Notes: generated by a model not told the origin, from the sequence alone. DNA of 16,178 nucleotides from Bacilli bacterium (GCA_016296945.1 JAEDHQ010000042.1:1-16178), one strand, 5' to 3'; shown: positions 7,829-14,994, numbered from the stretch's first letter. Made by a program: numbers and translations.

Positions 7829-7859
7829 AAAAAATGTTAGACAAAGAATGCCTAACATT
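7829..7859 (-). terminator. Intrinsic terminator after transketolase
   Basis: On the minus strand, 7859-7852 pairs with 7840-7833 (8 bp, 11-base loop), and a run of six T residues (7834-7829) begins at the end of the stem. It starts 10 bases after the tkt stop and separates it from the polymerase gene. Confidence 0.78.
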
Positions 7860-7869
7860 ATAATGTTAT

Positions 7870-9831
7870 TTAAATATTTTCTTTTATTGTTTTTACCACA
7901 TTTTCAACTGTAAAACCAAAATGATTGATAACATCACTAGCTTTACCACTAATTCCAAATTCACTAATATTTAAAAGTTTACCACCATTTAAATACTTAT
8001 AGTAATGTGTAGCATCACTCATTTCTAAACCTAATATGAATTTATCCTTTGGTAAAACTTCTAAAATATATTCTTCTTTTTGTTTATCAAAGAGATAGAA
8101 TGATGGAATGCTGACAACTCGGACATCGATTTCTTGTTCAAACAATACTTTTTTTGCATCCATTGCTAGTCTTACTTCTGAACCACTTGCAAGAATTATC
8201 GCATCTAATTTGTTGATTTCTTTTCCAATTATATAAGCACCTTTAGCCACTAAGTTTTCATTTGACAAACTGTTGCGTGATTCTAAAATATTTTGACGAC
8301 TTGTAATCACACAAGTAGGATTATTTTTCGAATTATATGCAACTAATAAAGCTTCAATAGTTTCTTCTCTACCACATGGACGAATTACATTCATATTTGG
8401 AATACTTCTTACCATTGTTAATTGTTCTATTGGTTGATGAGTAGGGCCATCTTCACCAACAGCAATACTATCATGCGAGAAAATATAAATTACTGGAAGT
8501 CCCATTAAAGAGGCCATTCGCATTGCTGGTTTTAAATAATCACTAAACACAAAGAATCCTGAGCAAAAACCACGAGTAGCACCATTTAAAGTAATTCCAT
8601 TACAAATAGCTGCCATTGCGTGTTCACGAACACCAAAACGAATATTTCTTCCCGTTCTGTTAAGAGCAGTAAAATCACCATCATTACCAGAAATACTTGT
8701 GGAAGCAACTAAATCAGCAGATCCTCCTAACATTCCCTTATCGATATTAGAAAGAATCTTCATTACTTCACCAGAAACATAACGTGTTGCTTTACTATAA
8801 TTAGGATCAAATTCAAGATTTAAATCACTTCTTGAAATTTCTTTTCTTCCTGCTAATAAATTTTTAAATTCTAAATATTCTAAAGGATATTTCTCTTGAT
8901 ATAATTTTTCTTGTTCTTTATGATAATTATATACCAAAAGATTAGCTTCTTTTACTTCTTTGTAATAATTATAAACACTTTTCTTTACTTCAAATTGTTT
9001 GCCACCAAAAGCTTTACGCATTTCTTCTACTTCTAAAGCGGCTAGTGGCGAGCCATGAACCTTAGAAGTATTTTCTTTTGATGAAGTTTTACCAATTATC
9101 GTCTTAATTTCAATTAATGTTGGTTTATCAGAAGCTTTCGCAAGATTTATTTTCTTCAATAAATCATCACAATTTTCCCCATCATTAACTCTTAGGTAAT
9201 TAAAACCTAAGGCTTTGAATCTTTCTTTTACATTTTCTGTATTACATTTTTTTACTTCACCATCTAATTGAATATCATTAGAATCATATAAAATAATTAA
9301 TTTGTTTAATTGTAAATGTCCAGCTATACTTAATGCCTCAGCTGTTACTCCTTCTTGAAGATCGCCGTCACCACATAAAACAAAAGTATAATAGTCAATT
9401 AAGTCAATGTCTTTATTATATTTATGTCGCAAATATTCTTCTGAAATCGCCATCCCAACAGCCATTGGAATTCCTTGGCCTAATGGACCAGATGTTGCAT
9501 CAACCCCATCAGTATAATGATATTCAGGATGCCCTGGAGTTAACGAACCTATCTTTCGAAATTCCTTTAAATCCGTAAGTTTTACTTGATAACCAGATAA
9601 ATGCAATATAGCATATAATAAACTAGAGCCATGTCCTGCTGCTAACACAAATCGGTCACGATTAAACCATGTAGAATCATAAGGATTTTTCTTTAATACC
9701 TTGGTATAAAGCGTATGCATAATTGGTGCCGCACCTAAAGCAATTCCAGGATGACCTGATTGTGCATTCGTAATCATTTCCATTGTTAGAATGCGAATAT
9801 TACTAATAGATTTTTTATCGATTGCTTTCAT
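7870..9831 (-). CDS. tkt: Transketolase
   Basis: Thiamine-diphosphate enzyme of the non-oxidative pentose phosphate pathway, moving two-carbon units between ketose and aldose phosphates. At 653 residues it is full length. The N-terminal domain carries G-H-P-G with His27, His67, and His101 in T-P-G-H-P-E. The ThDP/Mg motif G-D-G-D-L-Q-E-G starts at residue 154. The middle domain has the conserved E-D-G-P-T-H-Q-P segment, and the C-terminal transketolase domain is complete. ATG 9831 has AGGAG 6 bases upstream. It lies 15 bases after a membrane-anchored EIIB-like gene and shares its promoter at 10281-10308, an association that hints at control of carbon flow. Confidence 0.97.
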   Translation of the reverse strand: MKAIDKKSISNIRILTMEMITNAQSGHPGIALGAAPIMHTLYTKVLKKNPYDSTWFNRDRFVLAAGHGSSLLYAILHLSGYQVKLTDLKEFRKIGSLTPGHPEYHYTDGVDATSGPLGQGIPMAVGMAISEEYLRHKYNKDIDLIDYYTFVLCGDGDLQEGVTAEALSIAGHLQLNKLIILYDSNDIQLDGEVKKCNTENVKERFKALGFNYLRVNDGENCDDLLKKINLAKASDKPTLIEIKTIIGKTSSKENTSKVHGSPLAALEVEEMRKAFGGKQFEVKKSVYNYYKEVKEANLLVYNYHKEQEKLYQEKYPLEYLEFKNLLAGRKEISRSDLNLEFDPNYSKATRYVSGEVMKILSNIDKGMLGGSADLVASTSISGNDGDFTALNRTGRNIRFGVREHAMAAICNGITLNGATRGFCSGFFVFSDYLKPAMRMASLMGLPVIYIFSHDSIAVGEDGPTHQPIEQLTMVRSIPNMNVIRPCGREETIEALLVAYNSKNNPTCVITSRQNILESRNSLSNENLVAKGAYIIGKEINKLDAIILASGSEVRLAMDAKKVLFEQEIDVRVVSIPSFYLFDKQKEEYILEVLPKDKFILGLEMSDATHYYKYLNGGKLLNISEFGISGKASDVINHFGFTVENVVKTIKENI

Positions 9832-9846
9832 TAGTTTCTCCTAATT

Positions 9847-10242
9847 TTACTTTTTTACAATTTCCCAAACACTTGCGCTACGATCACCAAATGAAGCACG
9901 TACTTCATCGCCAATAATTAAAACACCAGTTGCACCTAGCTCTTTTAATTTTTCTCCATCAACTAATGAAGTATCCTTTACTTTAAAAGAAATCTTATTT
10001 CTTTCTATTGTAGAAGAAAGATAATTTTCTTCTCCTCCTAAAGCAGTAACAAAAACTTGCAATTGTTCATTTGAATTTGCTGATTCATCACTTACATCTT
10101 CAGTTCTATTTTTATTCTTTTTAATGGCATTTTTAACTCTTAAGATAATTGCTAATAAAATAAGGGCAGCTATTGGGATAATACAAACCAATAACATAAT
10201 AATTGCAGTTTGTTGAGTTGATAATAATGATAATAAAAACAT
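9847..10242 (-). CDS. Membrane-anchored PTS EIIB-like protein lacking the phospho-cysteine
   Basis: 131 residues: one N-terminal membrane helix (about 13-35), a basic then acidic linker (35-59), and a C-terminal domain (60-131) that follows the glucose-type PTS EIIB pattern. A-L-G-G-x-x-N, V-K-D, V-D-x-x-x-L-K-x-L-G-A-x-G-V and F-G-D are all in register without gaps. Where active EIIB domains have C-x-T-R-L-R, this protein has E-R-N-K-I-S, so the phosphorylated Cys is Glu80 and the two arginines are Lys83 and Ser85. It is therefore unlikely to pass phosphate and may be a sensor or scaffold. I use ATG 10242, because the more upstream ATG at 10263 would place the AGGAGG ribosome binding site inside the gene. 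It is the first gene of an operon with transketolase. Confidence 0.75.
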   Translation of the reverse strand: MFLLSLLSTQQTAIIMLLVCIIPIAALILLAIILRVKNAIKKNKNRTEDVSDESANSNEQLQVFVTALGGEENYLSSTIERNKISFKVKDTSLVDGEKLKELGATGVLIIGDEVRASFGDRSASVWEIVKK

Positions 10243-10280
10243 AGTTTTCCTCCTAAAAATCATTAATTATTAGTACTAAC

Positions 10281-10308
10281 ATTATACCATACTTTAGTAA
10301 TTTTTCAA
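10281..10308 (-). promoter_or_regulatory. Sigma-A promoter of the EIIB-like/tkt operon
   Basis: On the minus strand TTGAAA (10308-10303), a 16-base spacer and a perfect TATAAT (10286-10281) preceded by TGG, which gives an extended -10. It lies about 40 bases before the start codon. It diverges from the coat-gene promoter candidate at 10333-10361, with their -35 elements about 25 bases apart. Confidence 0.75.
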
Positions 10309-10332
10309 ATAGAAAATTATGATATATATCCA

Positions 10333-10361
10333 AACATTTAATAACCTCACCACATATTATA
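10333..10361 (+). promoter_or_regulatory. Candidate sigma-K-type promoter of the CotZ-like gene
   Basis: AACA (10333-10336) fits mACm and CATATTATA (10353-10361) fits CATAnnnTA exactly, with the canonical 16-base spacer. The expected start, near 10368, leaves the double GGTGAGGTGA ribosome binding site just inside the transcript. Mother-cell sigma-K control is what a coat gene should have. A TATAAT overlaps the -10 but lacks a sigma-A -35. Confidence 0.5.
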
Positions 10362-10377
10362 ATTATGAAGGTGAGGT
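10344..10377 (+). repeat. Inverted repeat covering the CotZ-like ribosome binding site
   Basis: 10344-10351 (ACCTCACC) pairs perfectly with 10370-10377 (GGTGAGGT) around an 18-base AT-rich loop that holds the candidate -10 element. The right arm includes most of the Shine-Dalgarno. It could act as an RNA hairpin in longer transcripts or as a DNA operator flanking the -10. Confidence 0.65.
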
Positions 10378-10384
10378 GAATGAA

Positions 10385-10828
10385 ATGGCATGTTCAATGA
10401 ATCCATGTACTATAAATAATACTAATACTGTTAGTGGTAAAGGTTATATTTATGATACACTTGTAAAGATTGACCAAATGCAAAAAGCTGCTAACGTTGA
10501 AAATGCATGTGAAGGTTGTGAAGGATCTTTAATTTCCGCATACTATAACACAAAACCAATCGCAATCTATGTTAGAGGTGGACAACTATTAACAGTGCAA
10601 GTTCCAACAACAGCAGTTCCTGCTACAATCACAACAACAACATATTTTAGAATAGAAAATGTAAAAAGCGATGCTGTAGTTTTAAGACTTCTTGTATTTG
10701 ATGCAACAACTAATACATATGATTGTACACAATATACTGTAGTAGTTAGAATCGAATGTATCTGTACATTACAATGCTTCCCACCAATTTGTTGCCCTGA
10801 ATGCGCAGGAACATGTGGTGCTAGTTAA
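10385..10828 (+). CDS. CotZ/ExsY/CotY-family cysteine-rich spore coat protein
   Basis: 147 residues with 12 cysteines (Cys3, 8, 42, 45, 114, 125, 127, 131, 136, 137, 140, 144). The middle segment Y-F-R-I-E-N-V (87-93), then A-V-V-L-R-L-L, and the later I-E-C-I-C-T-L-Q-C-F (123-132) match the family's F-F-R-V-E...A-V-L-x-L-L...C-F-C-A-I-Q-C-L layout. Members of this family self-assemble into disulfide-linked sheets in the outer coat or exosporium basal layer. No signal peptide is present, as expected for a protein made in the mother cell. ATG 10385 follows GGTGAGGTGA by 5 bases; a longer frame upstream lacks a ribosome binding site. A sigma-K-like promoter precedes it. The stop overlaps that of a convergent gene. 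The extra C-terminal cysteine cluster (136-144) goes beyond the family core as I recall it. Confidence 0.85.
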   Translation: MACSMNPCTINNTNTVSGKGYIYDTLVKIDQMQKAANVENACEGCEGSLISAYYNTKPIAIYVRGGQLLTVQVPTTAVPATITTTTYFRIENVKSDAVVLRLLVFDATTNTYDCTQYTVVVRIECICTLQCFPPICCPECAGTCGAS

Positions 10829-11211
10829 TTAATTAAAAACATTTTAATTCCAGACAACTTTAGTTCAGTAACTATTCCTTCATTAATGATTGTAACAAAT
10901 GCATCATCAAGCTTAATTGGTGCCCCAATGGTTATTAGATTATCATTAATTTCATCACTGCCATTACAATAAAATTTACAATAAACACTAAGATCTTTTT
11001 GATTTAAAATAATAATCTTTTCTAATAATGTAATTTCTTCTTTCCGTAAAGTAATGATCTCTTTTTTTTCATCATCTTTTGAATCTTTCAAATCATTTTT
11101 AATTATTTTCACAGGATTTCTGCTATCGTAAACTTGTTGCCCAAACTTTTGATTGTTTGGAGTTTGCACGCTATTAATATACATTAATGGCCCACTATTG
11201 TCTTTAAACAT
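10825..11211 (-). CDS. Possible CotO-like spore coat morphogenetic protein
   Basis: A 128-residue soluble protein that I do not firmly recognise. The start G-P-L-M-Y-I-N-S (residues 7-14) recalls the short N-terminal P-L-L-Y/F-I motif of Bacillus CotO. A charged, lysine/aspartate-rich linker and an amphipathic helix (about 45-72) follow, then a beta-rich C-terminal half with Y-C-K-F-Y-C. In Bacillus subtilis cotO lies beside the cotVWXYZ cluster, and here the gene is convergent with a CotZ-like gene, which supports a coat role. I use ATG 11211, which has GGGTGA 8 bases upstream; the ATG at 11232 has no site and would put the hairpin inside the gene. The final four bases overlap the CotZ-like gene. 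The CotO call is inference from layout. Confidence 0.42.
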   Translation of the reverse strand: MFKDNSGPLMYINSVQTPNNQKFGQQVYDSRNPVKIIKNDLKDSKDDEKKEIITLRKEEITLLEKIIILNQKDLSVYCKFYCNGSDEINDNLITIGAPIKLDDAFVTIINEGIVTELKLSGIKMFLIN

Positions 11212-11216
11212 AAAAT

Positions 11217-11250
11217 AAATCACCCATAACATTATATGTTAGGGTGATTT
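11217..11250 (-). terminator. Hairpin after coaX whose 3' arm contains the CotO-like gene's Shine-Dalgarno
   Basis: 11242-11250 pairs with 11217-11225 (9 bp) and 11236-11241 with 11227-11232 (6 bp), with one bulged base at 11226 and a 3-base loop. It starts 10 bases after the coaX stop and is followed on the minus strand by a T-rich but interrupted tract, so termination may be partial. GGGTGA (11225-11220), the ribosome binding site of the next gene, is fully inside the 3' arm. Confidence 0.72.
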
Positions 11251-11257
11251 GTTTTAT
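11231..11257 (-). promoter_or_regulatory. Candidate sigma-E-like promoter of the CotO-like gene
   Basis: On the minus strand ATA (11257-11255), a 16-base spacer and CATATAAT (11238-11231) approximate the sigma-E pattern (ATA, then cATAcanT). The -10 spans the hairpin loop. The predicted start falls at the edge of the Shine-Dalgarno, which is a weakness. Chance occurrence is plausible in such AT-rich DNA. Confidence 0.3.
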
Positions 11258-11259
11258 TT

Positions 11260-12030
11260 TTATTTTGTATTTTTATGGTAAATTATATTCAATCCATCTA
11301 ATAATAAATCTTCATCATAGATTACATTAAGATTTTTATCAATATGGTTAATTATAAATCTTGCTTCGCCACCTGTGATAATAACATTCATTTGACCATA
11401 GAGTTCTAAATATCTTTTAATCATTCCTTCAACCAATGATGCCCAACCAAACACCATTCCACTTTGTAAACAACTCTTGGTATCACGGCCTAAAATATCT
11501 TTTACATCTTCTAAGCCTACATCTTCTAACTTTGAAGTTTTTAAGGCTAGCGTTGAAAAAGCAGTTCTAATTCCTGGCATAATTGCTCCCCCTAAAAATT
11601 CTTTCTTTTCATTGACATATACTATTGTAAGAGCCGTTCCAATATCAATAATTAAACTATTAGCTCCATACTTTTCTACAACACCAACGGCTCCAACTAA
11701 TAAATCAGCTCCTAGTTGTTTAGGATTATCTAGCTTTATATGAATTCCCGTTTTAATTCCCGGGCCAACAAACAATGGTTCAAGATTGAAATATCTATTA
11801 ACCATTGACTTAATAATTGAATCTAATTCAGGAACAACACTACTAATAATAAAGCCATTAATATCTGCTCTATTAATCTTATTATACGCAAATAATTGGA
11901 TAATCTTTATTCCATATTCATCAGCAGTCATTAATGTATTTGTACTAAAGCGATAATGATTAATCAATTTATTATTATCAAAAATACCAATTACAATATT
12001 TGTATTCCCGATATCCATACATATATGCAT
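11260..12030 (-). CDS. coaX: Type III pantothenate kinase
   Basis: First committed enzyme of coenzyme A synthesis, phosphorylating pantothenate to 4'-phosphopantothenate. The 256-residue protein has the ASKHA fold motifs of CoaX: D-I-G-N-T-N (6-11) for phosphate binding, G-A-D with catalytic Asp109 in L-G-A-D-L-L, I-D-I-G-T-A-L-T with Asp129, and G-G-A-I-M-P-G-I. Length is normal for the type III enzyme. ATG 12030 follows AGGTGA by 4 bases; this ribosome binding site has no hairpin partner. It begins 8 bases after the membrane protein gene and is the last gene of the galM-like/LytTR/membrane operon before the hairpin at 11217-11250. Confidence 0.95.
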   Translation of the reverse strand: MHICMDIGNTNIVIGIFDNNKLINHYRFSTNTLMTADEYGIKIIQLFAYNKINRADINGFIISSVVPELDSIIKSMVNRYFNLEPLFVGPGIKTGIHIKLDNPKQLGADLLVGAVGVVEKYGANSLIIDIGTALTIVYVNEKKEFLGGAIMPGIRTAFSTLALKTSKLEDVGLEDVKDILGRDTKSCLQSGMVFGWASLVEGMIKRYLELYGQMNVIITGGEARFIINHIDKNLNVIYDEDLLLDGLNIIYHKNTK

Positions 12031-12038
12031 ATTTTCAC

Positions 12039-13475
12039 CTAGTTCCTTTCTATTTTTTTCTCATTAGATATAATATTATTAACTGTTATATAGTATTTAT
12101 TATCACTAAAAATTTCTAATAAACCATATTTACCTTCTAAACAATTTAAATAGTAGTAACCAAATTGTTCATCAATTTGATAGCTAAAGATCAAAATGTT
12201 ATTTTGTTTTACACAATTAAGAACTATAAATTTTTGATATTCTTTAGGAATTTCAAATCGATATTCATGACTTGCATTTAGTTCTATTATATATTCAGTT
12301 ATATATATAAATTTATTATCAATATAATAGCCTAAAAGATATTTACTATCATAATATAAGACATTTTCTAAATTAACGTATTTATCATTAATAACGATTG
12401 AATTTTCTTTTGCTTGATTGAGAAGATTAATACTATGACTTTCTAAGACATTTAAATACTTATCTAATTTTACTATTCTTTTTTGATTGTTTATAAGATC
12501 GTTAATTACGATTGCTAAACGATCATTAACGATATATGGTGTCGAATATACAACGCCATTTAAAGTCCGATAATTAGCTACTTTCATATCATCTAAAGAA
12601 TATTTCAAAACATAAATTTTATTATTTGCACTACCTTCAGTAAAACTATTGAAAGTAATATATAAATCTTCATAATAAGTAATAAACTCATCTGCAACAC
12701 AAATACTATTGTTTTTCACTTTAAAGTCGTCAAAAGTTACTTTTAGATGCGTTAAGATTTTATCAAATGCTGTACAATCAATATATAACATCTTTTTAAA
12801 AGTTATTTTATTTGCTTTATTTTGAAAGTATCCATTTTGGTAACTATTTTTAGAAGCAATATTAGAAACAATAATATTTAATTCCTGATTATCAACCAAT
12901 ATTAATTCATTAGTGCCATCGATTATTAAAGTGTTTTTAATACTTAAATCATATTTACTAATTATTTCTATTCTCGTAGTTTTATCTTTCACTGCTAAGG
13001 ATATTAAATAATTATTATTTTGATAAATAGAGATTATTTGATAATCATTATTTATTGTGACTTTATATATATTATTTGTTTGAAGATTAAATTTATAAAT
13101 ATAATTTTCTTCAAAATAATAGACATTAGCATCATCTTCTAATGCGTGATTATAAACAAGATATCTAATTGAATTATCAAGGCTTAGATGTTGCAAGTCT
13201 TGATTTTTGTAACTTTCTTGATACTCAAAAGAATTATTGATTTGTTTTAAAGCATCATAATCACGGCTAATCACTTTAATTACAAATAACATTCCACATA
13301 CAAAGAAACAACAAGCAGAAATAAACATTGCTTTTGTATATTTATTTTTTATTGTGTTCACTGCTATTTGTCTTTTCTTGATATTTAAACTTCTATTCAA
13401 ACGATTTCCAATAAAGAAATACCAGAATAGCCCAAAGAAAATCAGAGCAAGAATTAAGTAGATATATTTCATCAT
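12039..13475 (-). CDS. Two-helix membrane protein with large extracytoplasmic beta-rich domain (LytTR partner)
   Basis: 478 residues, family not recognised. Helices at about 4-22 and 49-69 flank a strongly basic loop (25-48). By the positive-inside rule the loop is cytoplasmic and about 400 C-terminal residues lie outside. That region is full of short alternating hydrophobic strands with repeated Y-I/Y-Y/I-Y-K patterns every 40-60 residues, which suggests a beta-propeller-like fold (inference). It has few cysteines and no enzyme motif that I can see. Tandem ATGs follow AGGTG, which overlaps the TAG stop of the LytTR gene, so the two are translationally coupled. Pairing of a LytTR regulator with a membrane protein resembles LytTR regulatory systems such as HdrRM/BrsRM, in which the membrane protein restrains the regulator, although those partners are much smaller. 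Confidence 0.6.
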   Translation of the reverse strand: MMKYIYLILALIFFGLFWYFFIGNRLNRSLNIKKRQIAVNTIKNKYTKAMFISACCFFVCGMLFVIKVISRDYDALKQINNSFEYQESYKNQDLQHLSLDNSIRYLVYNHALEDDANVYYFEENYIYKFNLQTNNIYKVTINNDYQIISIYQNNNYLISLAVKDKTTRIEIISKYDLSIKNTLIIDGTNELILVDNQELNIIVSNIASKNSYQNGYFQNKANKITFKKMLYIDCTAFDKILTHLKVTFDDFKVKNNSICVADEFITYYEDLYITFNSFTEGSANNKIYVLKYSLDDMKVANYRTLNGVVYSTPYIVNDRLAIVINDLINNQKRIVKLDKYLNVLESHSINLLNQAKENSIVINDKYVNLENVLYYDSKYLLGYYIDNKFIYITEYIIELNASHEYRFEIPKEYQKFIVLNCVKQNNILIFSYQIDEQFGYYYLNCLEGKYGLLEIFSDNKYYITVNNIISNEKKIERN

Positions 13476-13483
13476 AACAGCAC

Positions 13484-14005
13484 CTACAATTTCATTCTTT
13501 CTTTGAATGATTTTACATATGTTCTATTCACTTCTACAACATCTTTGTTGCTCATAATCAATTTTAGTTTTGAATTAAGCATTGGCTTAATTAAATCAAT
13601 ATGAGCAATATTAACGAGAAATGATTTGGATACACGAACAAAATTTCTTTCTGTTAAGATTTGTTCTAACACATATAATTTTTCTAAAACATAGAAACGT
13701 TCTTTGTTTTGGATTGCGAAAACATCATTATCTAACGCTTCAAAATATAAAATATCTTTAATATTAACATGCTTAACTCCTAAGGAGTTTTCAACGTTAA
13801 TATAATATCCTTCACCTTGCGATAATGTTTTAACTAAAATTTTAATATCTTCTAAATTGTTTTCAGTAAATAAGATATTAACAACACCATCTTCAAATAA
13901 TTTGATATCATCCGTTAATAAATACTTATAAGCAGGAGTTTCAATGATATTTAATTGTTCAATTAATGTTGATTTTTTTATTTTTGTTGTACTAACTTTA
14001 AACAC
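13484..14005 (-). CDS. LytTR-domain transcription regulator without receiver
   Basis: A 173-residue DNA-binding regulator. Residues about 68-173 form a LytTR domain: the I-K-D-I-L-Y-F-E-A strand, E-K-L-Y-V-L-E-Q-I-L helix, N-F-V-R-V-S-K-S-F-L-V-N segment and C-terminal V-N-R-T-Y-V-K-S-F-K-E-R are all recognisable. The first 67 residues are too short for a response-regulator receiver and lack its aspartate pocket. This layout matches the small regulators of LytTR regulatory systems, which are controlled by a cognate membrane protein instead of a histidine kinase. I use GTG 14005, with AGGAG 6 bases upstream; TTG at 14008 is only 3 bases from that site. It follows the galM-like gene by about 33 bases and precedes the membrane protein, its likely partner. 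Target genes are unknown. Confidence 0.82.
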   Translation of the reverse strand: MFKVSTTKIKKSTLIEQLNIIETPAYKYLLTDDIKLFEDGVVNILFTENNLEDIKILVKTLSQGEGYYINVENSLGVKHVNIKDILYFEALDNDVFAIQNKERFYVLEKLYVLEQILTERNFVRVSKSFLVNIAHIDLIKPMLNSKLKLIMSNKDVVEVNRTYVKSFKERMKL

Positions 14006-14038
14006 CAAGTACTCCTTTCTTAATAATTTTTTTTATCT

Positions 14039-14911
14039 TTATTTTATTAATTCGATTGTATAACTTACTTGATATGTTTCATCTTTTTTTAAGAATACTA
14101 AATTATCCTTGGTAATGAAATCTTTATTTGAATCATAACGATCATTATAACCACGCCATGGTTCTAAACAAACAAATGAAGCGTCATTAAATGGTGTCCA
14201 AATTGCTAAAGTATTAAAATTATTGAAAGAGAATTTAATACCTTTTAATTCTTTATTAACTAATCTAACACTTCTTGATTTTATAGATGGCAAAATAATT
14301 GTATCAATATCACATAATGACTTCTTTAAGTTAATTTCTGTAATATCATTACATTCCATTGCTACTTCATCAAAATTTAAAGTTGCATTACTCATTACTT
14401 TTGGAGATTTAAATGATTCTTTTTCCTCAAAAATTATTTTATAATCTTCAAATGTTTCATTTTCATATAAAGGAACATTAAAAGCAGGATGTCCACCAAT
14501 ATTAAATGGCATTACATCATCACCTAAGTTCTTAACAGTAAGTAATGTTGTTAATTTATTAGAATCTAAAATATAATCAACATTTAGTTGATATTTAAAA
14601 GGATAAGTTTTTAATGTTTCTTCATCATATTGATCAACAAAAGACATCGTATTATCTATAGTTCCTAAATATTTAAATTTTTTAGTCCTTACAATTCCAT
14701 GTTGAGGAATCTTGTATGTTTTTCCTTTAATAATTGTTTCTTTATCTTTTAGTGTGCCGACAATTGGAAATAAAAAGGGAGCACAAAAACGCCAATATTC
14801 AGGGCGTGAATACCAAATGTATTCAATTCCATCAGATTTTAATGATTTTAGTTCAGCACCATTCTCTGATACTTCAATTTTAATGTTTTGGTTTTCTAAA
14901 GCTTTAAGCAT
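14039..14911 (-). CDS. Aldose 1-epimerase family protein (LacX/GalM-like)
   Basis: A galactose-mutarotase-fold protein of 290 residues, closest by eye to the LacX branch of aldose 1-epimerases, which interconvert alpha and beta anomers of hexoses or act on related sugar phosphates. Family landmarks are G-A-E-L-K-S-L-K (18-25), Y-W-R-F-C-A-P-F-L-F-P-I-V-G (39-52), the Q-H-G motif with His71, catalytic-type His141 in G-G-H-P-A-F, and Glu250 in C-L-E-P-W-R-G. The residues after His71 are I-V-R where F-A-R is more common. ATG 14911 has AAGGAG 7 bases upstream. It is the first gene of the leftward operon driven by the promoter at 14966-14994. The substrate is not known. Confidence 0.85.
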   Translation of the reverse strand: MLKALENQNIKIEVSENGAELKSLKSDGIEYIWYSRPEYWRFCAPFLFPIVGTLKDKETIIKGKTYKIPQHGIVRTKKFKYLGTIDNTMSFVDQYDEETLKTYPFKYQLNVDYILDSNKLTTLLTVKNLGDDVMPFNIGGHPAFNVPLYENETFEDYKIIFEEKESFKSPKVMSNATLNFDEVAMECNDITEINLKKSLCDIDTIILPSIKSRSVRLVNKELKGIKFSFNNFNTLAIWTPFNDASFVCLEPWRGYNDRYDSNKDFITKDNLVFLKKDETYQVSYTIELIK

Positions 14912-14965
14912 ATTTTTACTCCTTAGGTTAAATTATAATTCATAAGAGGTTTACTTATATTTTTT

Positions 14966-14994
14966 ATTATACAATATTTTTTAATATTTATCAA
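14966..14994 (-). promoter_or_regulatory. Sigma-A promoter of the galM-like/LytTR/coaX operon
   Basis: On the minus strand TTGATA (14994-14989), a 17-base spacer and a perfect TATAAT (14971-14966), about 55 bases before the start codon. Both hexamers and the spacing are close to ideal. I saw no LytTR-type direct repeat upstream by eye. Confidence 0.75.

Noticed and set aside
10319..10384. Extended N-terminus of the CotZ-like protein from ATG 10319
   Set aside because: It has no ribosome binding site and would place the strong GGTGAGGTGA site and the inverted repeat inside the coding region.
11212..11232. Seven-residue N-terminal extension of the CotO-like protein from ATG 11232
   Set aside because: No Shine-Dalgarno precedes it, while ATG 11211 has GGGTGA at 8 bases and gives a start resembling CotO.
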